A DNA stretch of 6,109 nucleotides. It comes from CAZUCD01 sp964618855. GTDB lineage: Bacteria > Sumerlaeota > Sumerlaeia > SLMS01 > JANRJK01. The notes beneath the pieces were generated by a model. That model saw only the letters and a list, made by a program, of their open reading frames with translations, searched no databases and was not told the DNA's origin. Location: positions 1 to 6,109 of the forward strand of contig CAZUCD010000195.1 of the NCBI GenBank assembly GCA_964618855.1, in the 5' to 3' direction. Made by a program: the position numbers and the translations under genes. Positions 1 to 4,724 of the stretch are shown piece after piece (position 1 is the first letter of the stretch; the number at the start of each line of letters is the position of its first letter).

Positions 1-530
1 GGATCGTAGATCGCGACGGTGAGGACAGGTGGCTTCTTCGAGATGTCCTCGTCCACGGGGAAGATCCGGCGCTCGCGCGCCGTCGAGGACGGGATGAACG
101 AGCAAAGGCGCTTCATCTTCGCCTCGTCGTTCAGGTCGAACTCGGAGAGCGAGTGGAAGTCGTAGCCGGACTTCTGGGTGAGTGAGCGGATGAGGGACTC
201 GGCGGAGTTGGCCTCGTCGGCACCGGAGAGTTCGGGGACGGCGAAGCCGCCGAGGAACTCATTGCCGTCGCCCATGAAGCCCTGCGCGTACTCGTCGGCG
301 GGCATGGGGGACCCGGCAGGACGCTGGGCGCCGGGCCTTGGCGTGAGGCGCGCGGCGGATTCGTCCACGGGTGCGCGCATCGAAGTCGGCGAGGGCCGTC
401 CCGCGACGCGCGCGGCGAGTTCGTCCGCGAGGTTCTTGGGCACGCTGCGCTGCCGCGTGTCGACGCCACCCTCCACGCGAAGCAGGATGTTGAGTTCCTT
501 TTCCGCGCTCTTGTACGGATCGCCGCTCAT
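1..530 (-). CDS. MshEN (T2SSE_N)-like domain protein, 5' part only
   Basis: The gene reads leftward from ATG at 530 and leaves the window after 176 complete codons, so only the N-terminal part is visible. An in-frame TAG at 569-567, 13 codons upstream, and a GAGG about 11 bases before the ATG support this start. Residues 1-110 are rich in Pro, Ala, Arg and Gly and look like a flexible linker. Residues 112-176 look folded: a helix with Leu-Thr-Gln-Lys and Gly-Tyr-Asp-Phe, then an Ile-Pro-(x)3-Ala-Arg stretch (146-152), Phe-Pro-Val (157-159) and Leu-Thr-Val-Ala-Ile-Tyr-Asp-Pro (170-177). That order matches the end of the N-terminal domain of GspE/PilB/MshE ATPases, where 'IP..AR...PV.....L.VA..DP' is typical and some members bind c-di-GMP. 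By inference this is a type II secretion or type IV pilus ATPase, or a stand-alone MshEN protein. The Walker motifs would lie outside the window, so the ATPase assignment is unproven. It is divergent from the P-II gene. Confidence 0.6.
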   Translation of the reverse strand, partial: MSGDPYKSAEKELNILLRVEGGVDTRQRSVPKNLADELAARVAGRPSPTSMRAPVDESAARLTPRPGAQRPAGSPMPADEYAQGFMGDGNEFLGGFAVPELSGADEANSAESLIRSLTQKSGYDFHSLSEFDLNDEAKMKRLCSFIPSSTARERRIFPVDEDISKKPPVLTVAIYD

Positions 531-947
531 GGTGTCGCAGGCCTCGTGGAGGGGTCCGGCGCGGAACTACCCCAATCCGCACCAGTCAACCCGACATGGC
601 TACGCCCGGCGCCCCCGGGAATCAAACCCATTTGCGGGGGGCGGCGGGACGGGCGCATCTGCACTGCGCGCATGAGAGTTCCACACCGGAGGGACCGGCG
701 GGGCGGTCATGGCGGCGTCGCGTGTGCTGCGCTGCCGAATGGTGGACGCAATCGAGCAACACCCGGCCGCACCGAGGGTGCCGGTCCGACCAATCGGTGC
801 CCCCGCCTGCACACATCCCGGGCGCGTGCGGCGGCTGCAATGCCACCGCTTTCCCCTAGCGTTGGCGCGGCGGGGGGTGCTTCCGTTGTTGGCTTGGCGG
901 GGGCGCTAGGCCCGCCGCTGCGCACTCCACCGGGTCGACGAAACCTC
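531..947. other. Divergent intergenic region, no gene seen
   Basis: These 417 bases separate the start codons of the leftward MshEN-like gene and the rightward P-II gene, so both promoters should lie here. The plus-strand frame of the P-II gene stays open through most of it, but the translation is Arg/Pro/Gly/Ala-rich and resembles no protein. P-II proteins begin at the MKKI sequence encoded at 948, so this open stretch is not coding. I see no convincing -35/-10 pair, tRNA or known structured RNA. One strong GC-rich hairpin is listed separately. Confidence 0.6.
605..648. other. GC-rich imperfect hairpin in divergent spacer
   Basis: Bases 605-616 can pair with 636-648. C612-C616 pair with G636-G640, G641 is bulged, GC 610-611 pairs with 642-643, G609/G644 is a mismatch, and 605-608 pairs with 645-648. 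The loop is about 19 bases and contains a short GGG/CCC pairing of its own. No T-run follows on either strand, so it is not a classical terminator. It could sit in a leader of either divergent transcript, but in DNA this GC-rich such structures also arise by chance. Confidence 0.3.
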
Positions 948-1286
948 ATGAAGAAGATCGAAGCAGTCATCAAGCCGCACCGCATCGAGGAAGTCCGTTC
1001 GGCGCTTGCCCAGCTTGGCCTGTTCGGGATGACCGCATGGGAGGTCCGGGGCTTTGGCCGCCAGAAGGGGCATCAGGAGCTCTACCGTGGCAGCGAGTAC
1101 CAGGTGAGCTTCATCCCGAAGATGCGCCTCGACCTGGTCCTGGCGGACGACAAGGTGGAGGCGGCGGTTTCCGCGATCGAGAAGGCGGGCAACACGGGCA
1201 CGATCGGCGACGGGAAGATATTCGTCTTCGACGTCGAGACTGCGGTCCGCATCCGCACGGGCGAGCGCGACGAAGAGGCGCTCTGA
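948..1286 (+). CDS. glnB: P-II nitrogen regulatory protein (GlnB/GlnK family)
   Basis: This is a 112-residue protein, the standard P-II length. P-II proteins are trimeric cytoplasmic sensors of ATP/ADP and 2-oxoglutarate. They control targets such as glutamine synthetase adenylylation, NtrB and AmtB. The start ATG gives the canonical MKKIEAVIKP beginning. The T-loop motif around GFGRQKGH (35-42) and LYRGSEY (45-51) is intact, with Tyr51, the uridylylation site of the proteobacterial proteins, and Gln39, a Mg-ATP/2-oxoglutarate ligand. The B-loop TGTIGDGKIF (83-92) carries Lys90, and the C-loop carries Arg101 and Arg103. All ligand residues are present, so the protein should be functional. GlnB and GlnK cannot be told apart from sequence alone, and no amtB or glnA is visible nearby. 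No clear Shine-Dalgarno precedes the ATG. It is followed after 28 bp by the FmdB-like gene, probably in the same operon. Confidence 0.96.
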   Translation: MKKIEAVIKPHRIEEVRSALAQLGLFGMTAWEVRGFGRQKGHQELYRGSEYQVSFIPKMRLDLVLADDKVEAAVSAIEKAGNTGTIGDGKIFVFDVETAVRIRTGERDEEAL

Positions 1287-1299
1287 GCAAGAGCAGCGC

Positions 1300-1304
1300 G
1301 GAGG
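1300..1304 (+). promoter_or_regulatory. Ribosome binding site of the FmdB-like gene
   Basis: A GGAGG lies 10 bases before the ATG at 1315. It decides between that start and the nearby out-of-frame ATG at 1308, which is too close to use this site well and does not open the zinc-ribbon frame. Confidence 0.7.
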
Positions 1305-1314
1305 TGCATGGCAC

Positions 1315-1638
1315 ATGCCGGTCTATGAGTATGGTCCGAAGGGCGGGGTGGCCGGATGCGACCACTGCCGCAGGGGTTTCGACGTGCTCCAGCGGATGGT
1401 GGACGAGCCGTTGGCGGCGTGCCCGAAGTGCGGATGCGCGGTCGAGCGCCTGATCCAGCGCCCGGCGATCTCCACCCCGAAGACAAACACGGAACTCAAG
1501 AATCTGGGCTTCACGAAGCTAGTGAAGCGCGACACGGGCGTGTACGAGAACGTGACCCAGACAGGATCCGAGTCGCGCTACATGGAGCGCGGCAAGGCCG
1601 ACACCATCCCGGACATCAGGTCCAAGGTCGGGGATTAG
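1315..1638 (+). CDS. FmdB-family zinc ribbon protein
   Basis: This is a 107-residue protein. It opens with MPVYEYGP, the typical FmdB-family start, and has a zinc ribbon with two Cys pairs, C15-x2-C18 and C36-x2-C39, plus an extra C41. Between them lies the family hallmark GFDVLQRMVDEPL (21-33), where related proteins have GFEVFQxMxDxPL. The first Cys pair sits about seven residues later than in the commonest form (MPxYEYxCxxCG) because of a Gly-rich insert at 7-14; this insert-bearing form is, to my recollection, a known subgroup. The tail (56-107) has a Gly-Phe-Thr-Lys-Leu block (65-69) and a GVYENV block (75-80), also seen in longer members. FmdB was named as a putative regulator of formamidase, but the molecular role of the family is poorly defined and should not be taken as transcriptional control here. 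It is probably cotranscribed with the P-II gene, which hints at a nutrient-response context but does not prove one. Confidence 0.85.
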   Translation: MPVYEYGPKGGVAGCDHCRRGFDVLQRMVDEPLAACPKCGCAVERLIQRPAISTPKTNTELKNLGFTKLVKRDTGVYENVTQTGSESRYMERGKADTIPDIRSKVGD

Positions 1639-1653
1639 GGCAGCTTGCAAAGT

Positions 1654-1677
1654 GGCATGGCCGTCCCGGCCATGTTT
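1654..1677 (+). terminator. Candidate terminator hairpin after the FmdB-like gene
   Basis: A perfect 7-bp inverted repeat, CATGGCC (1656-1662) and GGCCATG (1668-1674), has a 5-base loop and can be extended by two G-U pairs outward. It begins 17 bases after the stop codon and is followed by only three Ts. Position and shape fit the end of the P-II/FmdB operon. The short T-tract makes it a weak intrinsic terminator. Confidence 0.5.
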
Positions 1678-1711
1678 CAGCGTCGCGTGGGCGTCTCGCT
1701 CACGATTCGAG

Positions 1712-1723
1712 TTGTCACGACAA
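1712..1723. repeat. Short inverted repeat, possible operator
   Basis: TTGTC (1712-1716) and GACAA (1719-1723) form a perfect 5-bp inverted repeat with a 2-base centre, in a locally AT-richer patch upstream of the 1878 gene. It could bind a dimeric regulator. It is short enough to be chance. Confidence 0.25.
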
Positions 1724-1791
1724 TTCGGTAGGTGTTCCGGGGGACCCATCCCGCACGGCCGACCGGACTATGAGACGGGCCGTCGAGGACA

Positions 1792-1805
1792 ATGGGTTGA
1801 CCCAT
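1792..1805. repeat. Perfect 14-bp inverted repeat, possible operator
   Basis: ATGGGT (1792-1797) and ACCCAT (1800-1805) flank a TG centre, 72 bp before the start codon of the 1878 gene. A compact palindrome in a promoter-length gap suits a dimeric repressor site. I see no recognisable consensus or clear -10 element beside it. Confidence 0.3.
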
Positions 1806-1877
1806 CGCGTTGAGCGCGCGCCCATGGTGGTCCACAGGCCGGACGCGGGCTCCGGAGACCACCGACGGAGCGCAGGC

Positions 1878-2525
1878 ATGGACACGAAGGAAGTGGATTG
1901 GCTTCCCGAAGCGGCAGTGGTGATGAACCGCGCCAAGGCGGCCGCCGCGGCGGAAGTGCTCCTCTGCGCGGAACCGGACATGCGCCTCTTCAAGTGCCGC
2001 GCGGACTGGTCCGATGGGATGGCCATGGCCCAGCGGCATGACGGCGCGGGCTCGTGGTACTTCATCGTCCAGTCGCCCGACGCCATCGCCATCAAGGTAT
2101 GCAAGCTGCACACGTCTATGGGCCCGGACGCGCTGGCCCGATTCCAGCGCAACCCGACAGTCGCGCTGCCCGCGCCGGCGCTGCGGGTGCTGAACGACGA
2201 GTCCCTGCGCTACCAGGAAATGTCGTTCCTGGCGTGGAGCGAGCGGGGCGCCCCATGGACCGCCCTCTCCTTCCAGGTTGATGGCTTCGCGAGCCAGGAA
2301 CTGGGCAGGCAGCTCCTGGATCCGATCGCTGTGGGGCCCAAGGCATACTACGTCCATGCGCGGGACTACCACGAGGTGACGCTGGACCCCACGACGTTGA
2401 AGGCGATCTTCCAGCTCACCCCCATGGACGCTGCGCTGGCGGAGGCGCTGGCGCCCGGAGTGAAGTTCCGGGACGTCCGCGACGAGTTGAAGCGCATCGG
2501 ATATCCCCTGGCGGACGGGAGTTGA
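1878..2525 (+). CDS. Unrecognised soluble protein, 215 aa
   Basis: I do not recognise this family. The start ATG has a GGAG at 1867-1870, seven bases upstream. The frame stays open for a long way upstream, but that translation is Arg/Gly-rich, so 1878 is preferred. The protein has no signal peptide or membrane segment and should be cytoplasmic. Residues 1-30 are helical and Ala-rich. About 35-125 looks like alternating beta strands (for example a Trp-Tyr-Phe-Ile-Val strand and a Pro-Ala-Pro-Ala-Leu-Arg-Val-Leu stretch). The middle holds several aromatic segments (SFLAWSE, APWTALSFQVDGF), and the last 60 residues look helical and end near a Tyr-Pro-Leu. No catalytic motif or metal-binding cluster stands out, and the few cysteines are not paired. 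It stands alone between two probable transcription units, so the neighbours give no clear functional hint. High third-position GC supports real coding. Confidence 0.75.
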   Translation: MDTKEVDWLPEAAVVMNRAKAAAAAEVLLCAEPDMRLFKCRADWSDGMAMAQRHDGAGSWYFIVQSPDAIAIKVCKLHTSMGPDALARFQRNPTVALPAPALRVLNDESLRYQEMSFLAWSERGAPWTALSFQVDGFASQELGRQLLDPIAVGPKAYYVHARDYHEVTLDPTTLKAIFQLTPMDAALAEALAPGVKFRDVRDELKRIGYPLADGS

Positions 2526-2556
2526 CGGGTGGGCGGGGTGGCTGGAATCGTTTCCC

Positions 2557-2580
2557 GTTGCGGTTGACCCAAGTTGCGGT
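2557..2580. repeat. 8-bp direct repeat upstream of the kinase gene
   Basis: GTTGCGGT occurs at 2557-2564 and again at 2573-2580, a 16-base period, about 110 bp before the kinase start. The first copy contains TTGCGG, and TAATCA begins at 2580 after a 16-base spacer, so the pair overlaps a weak sigma70-like promoter candidate. It may equally be a pair of regulator half-sites, or chance. Confidence 0.3.
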
Positions 2581-2605
2581 AATCAAAGGCTTCCAAGTAT
2601 TGACT

Positions 2606-2615
2606 GTCGCGCGAC
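2606..2615. repeat. 10-bp palindrome in the kinase upstream region
   Basis: GTCGC (2606-2610) is followed directly by GCGAC (2611-2615), a perfect 10-bp palindrome with no spacer, about 70 bp upstream of the kinase ATG. It could be an operator half-site pair. In GC-rich DNA it could easily be chance. Confidence 0.2.
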
Positions 2616-2687
2616 CCGCTGTGGTGGAAGTGAAGGGGGAAAGTGGCGGGGAGGGCAGTCGGATGTCACTCGGTCGGGAAAGGGATC

Positions 2688-4181
2688 ATGGCGGACCAAC
2701 CGGACTCGTCGTCGCCTTCCCAGGCGGCCTCCCAAGCCAATGCCGCCGTGCCGACGGAGGAAGTCCTCCGGCAGGGATCGGTCCTGCTTGGGAACTACGA
2801 GGTCCATGACGTCATCGGGCAGGGTGGCATGGCGGTCGTCTACAGGTGCCGCCAGAAGAGCTTGAACCGCATGGTGGCGATCAAGGTCCTCCACGACCGG
2901 TTCGCCGACGACAAGGAGTTCCTCCTGCGCTTCGAGCAGGAGTCCGGCGCCCTCGCCGCGCTGAACCATCCCAACATCGTCGCCATCATCGACCGCGGCC
3001 ACGACATGCGCCGCTACTTCTTCGTCATGGAGTTCGTCGACGGCGAGACGCTCGACCAGAAGATCATCGACGACACGCTCCAGCTCGCGGACTGGCGGGA
3101 CGTGATCCAGGCGTGCCGCGATTCGCTCGAGTACGTCCACAAGCGCGGGGTCATCCACCTCGACATCAAGCCAAGCAACATCCTGATCGACCGCGAGAAG
3201 CGCATCAAGCTCAGCGACTTCGGCATCTCGCACATCATGGGGGGGGACAACTTCGGCCTGGAGGCACGCGCCATCGGCACTGCCTGGTACATGGCACCCG
3301 AGCAGACCGCGACCCCGGGGGAGGTTGACAGCCGGGCGGACATCTACGCCCTCGGCGTCACCTTCTACAAGATGATGACGCGCTCGATCCCGGGCGATTC
3401 CATCCCGCCGCCGTCGGAGGTGAACAACCAGATACCCGTCGCCGTGGATTCCGTGATCTTCCGCGCGATGGCCCCCGACCGTGACGACCGGTACCAGACC
3501 GTCCGGGACTTCTGCGACGACCTGCTCAAGGCGCTCAAGGACTCGTCCATGAGCCTGGCCTCGATCCTGGACTACCGGGGCCGCGAATCGAGCTCCGCCC
3601 TCTACACGGGGGCGGACTTCATCACGCCCCGACCGATGAGCCGCAGCTCGGACCAATTGCCGAAGGTCAACGTCCTGCCCACGAAGTCCGAGGATCGGAC
3701 GACGCCGAACCCCAAAGGGAAGGTGGAGGCGAAGGCAAAGCCCGAACCCACGCCGACGCCGAAGGAGAAGGAGCGCGCCAAGGAGAAGGACCGCGCGAAG
3801 GAGAAGACGCCGGCGGGTGCTTCCGGTGACGAGGTGGCGCCGGCAACCAAGCCACCCGAAAAGTCTGGCAAGTCTGACAATGCAATGCTGCTCAAGCGGC
3901 TCCTTTGGATGGTGGGCCTGCTGATCGCCGTTCTTCTGTCCCTTCTCGCCGTGATGCTCGCCTCGAAAAAGGAAGAGGCGCATCCCGTCACAGACATCCG
4001 CCCGATCACGGATTCGGAGTCCCCGGCGGTGCTGCGGGAGCGGCAGCTTGAGGAGGCGCGTCGGCGCGAGCGCGAGCGCATCCTCGGCGAGAAGGCCGCC
4101 CTGGAGGCCCAGGCGTCCCCGTCCCCGGCCCCGCAGCCTGCCGCCGAGGCGGAAGCAACAGCATCACCCGCCACGCCATGA
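2688..4181 (+). CDS. Transmembrane Hanks-type Ser/Thr kinase, HLD (non-RD) variant
   Basis: This 497-aa protein has a cytoplasmic kinase domain, one membrane span and a short outer tail. The kinase domain (about 37-285) has the Gly-rich loop IGQGGMAVVY (43-52), Lys66 in VAIKVL, the helix-C Glu85, HLDIKPSN (157-164) with catalytic Asp159, DFG (177-179) and APE (203-205). All core catalytic residues are present, so it should phosphorylate Ser/Thr targets. Leu158 replaces the usual HRD Arg, and from 180 to 202 the only Ser/Thr are S181 and the conserved T198. A charged Lys/Glu/Pro linker (about 340-395) holds KEKxRA repeats. The membrane span is about 405-426, followed by an Arg/Glu-rich probable coiled coil (about 445-475) and a Pro/Ala tail. 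There are no PASTA, TPR or WD40 repeats. The start has a purine-rich GGGAAAGGG before the ATG. An in-frame GTG at 2643 would add 15 residues and remains possible. The stop overlaps the next start by ATGA. Confidence 0.93.
   Translation: MADQPDSSSPSQAASQANAAVPTEEVLRQGSVLLGNYEVHDVIGQGGMAVVYRCRQKSLNRMVAIKVLHDRFADDKEFLLRFEQESGALAALNHPNIVAIIDRGHDMRRYFFVMEFVDGETLDQKIIDDTLQLADWRDVIQACRDSLEYVHKRGVIHLDIKPSNILIDREKRIKLSDFGISHIMGGDNFGLEARAIGTAWYMAPEQTATPGEVDSRADIYALGVTFYKMMTRSIPGDSIPPPSEVNNQIPVAVDSVIFRAMAPDRDDRYQTVRDFCDDLLKALKDSSMSLASILDYRGRESSSALYTGADFITPRPMSRSSDQLPKVNVLPTKSEDRTTPNPKGKVEAKAKPEPTPTPKEKERAKEKDRAKEKTPAGASGDEVAPATKPPEKSGKSDNAMLLKRLLWMVGLLIAVLLSLLAVMLASKKEEAHPVTDIRPITDSESPAVLRERQLEEARRRERERILGEKAALEAQASPSPAPQPAAEAEATASPATP
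3762..3806 (+). repeat. 18-bp tandem repeat in the kinase linker
   Basis: Two 18-bp units (3762-3779 and 3780-3797) encode KEKERA and KEKDRA, and a half unit (3798-3806) encodes KEK. The units differ at only two bases, suggesting a recent duplication. They form residues 359-373 of the kinase, a highly charged, probably helical or disordered part of the cytoplasmic linker before the membrane span. Copy number could vary between strains. Confidence 0.8.
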
Positions 4182-4681
4182 TCGGAAGCGCCCCGGAATC
4201 CCCACGCGTCGCGCCGTGGCTGCGGTTGACCGGCTTCGTCGCAGTCGCATGCGTCGTGACCGCCTGCGGGGGAAAGAAAAAGCCCGGACCCGAGCTGTGG
4301 AAGAAGTCCGAGGTTGAGGTGAAGACGGAGGGAGAGGTCGGCGTCTTCACCGAACCCACGAAGTTCGAGAAGGACGTGGGCCTTCACGCGCGTGCGAGCG
4401 CCGATGGCGCCATCGTCGTTTCCATCAAGAATGGAAGGAAGACGCCGATCTTCATTCAGCCGTTGAGCTTCGCGGTCGTCACGGGTCCAACCCCCGGCAA
4501 AGACCTCGTCGTCGTGAGCGCGGGAACCGCGGACGTGACCAAGCTTTCCGCCGAGGAGATCGCGCCCTCCCGCGGCACGGTGGTGTCGTTCCGGCTGCGC
4601 GAGCACCCGGACCCCCGCGGCATGAGGCTGGTCATGCGCCTGCCAGAGGCGGACCTGAAGATGTTCGCGGACATCGAGTAG
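4178..4681 (+). CDS. Predicted lipoprotein of unknown family, coupled to the kinase
   Basis: This 167-aa protein begins with ATG overlapping the kinase stop as ATGA, and no good Shine-Dalgarno lies directly before it, so it is probably translated by coupling to the kinase. The N-terminus is a lipoprotein signal: a basic Arg at 16, a hydrophobic stretch (17-28) and the lipobox VTAC with Cys30 as the lipidated residue, followed by GGKKK. The mature part (about 45-167) alternates hydrophobic and polar residues in short strands, for example GAIVVSIKN, IFIQPLSFAVV, DLVVVSAG and TVVSFRL. This pattern fits a small beta-sandwich. I recognise no named family. It should sit in the periplasmic leaflet of the inner membrane or in the outer membrane, facing the outer tail of the kinase. 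A role as ligand-binding or regulatory partner of the kinase is inferred only from coupling. A DUF2079-like gene follows after 43 bp. Confidence 0.82.
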   Translation: MIGSAPESPRVAPWLRLTGFVAVACVVTACGGKKKPGPELWKKSEVEVKTEGEVGVFTEPTKFEKDVGLHARASADGAIVVSIKNGRKTPIFIQPLSFAVVTGPTPGKDLVVVSAGTADVTKLSAEEIAPSRGTVVSFRLREHPDPRGMRLVMRLPEADLKMFADIE

Positions 4682-4724
4682 AATCCGCAGCGTTCGCCCC
4701 GCCGTCCCCCGAACCAAGCCCACC

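Noticed and set aside
617..629. tRNA T-arm-like sequence on the minus strand (GGGTTTGATTCCC)
   Set aside because: The near-invariant C of the T-loop is T, and I cannot find matching acceptor, D or anticodon arms at the right distances. It is part of the GC hairpin instead.
889..905. Possible sigma54 promoter (GG-N10-GC) upstream of the P-II gene
   Set aside because: The GG and GC spacing fits and P-II genes often use sigma54, but the -12 element lacks the TTGC core and the -24 element lacks CAC. In DNA this rich in G such a match is expected by chance.
546..947. In-frame N-terminal extension of the P-II protein
   Set aside because: The frame is open only because stops are rare in high-GC DNA; the translation is Arg/Pro/Gly-rich and P-II proteins start at the MKKI sequence.
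1356..1877. Upstream extension of the 215-aa protein
   Set aside because: The extension overlaps the FmdB-like gene and the hairpin, and its translation is Arg/His/Gly-rich; the ATG at 1878 has its own GGAG.
2643..2687. GTG start adding 15 residues to the kinase
   Set aside because: A purine-rich stretch lies before it, so it cannot be excluded, but the ATG at 2688 also has one and the added residues show no domain value.
2583..3983. Long open frame antisense to the kinase gene (466 codons)
   Set aside because: Its translation is Arg/Leu/Val/Asp-rich with no domain and mirrors the codon structure of the kinase on the other strand.
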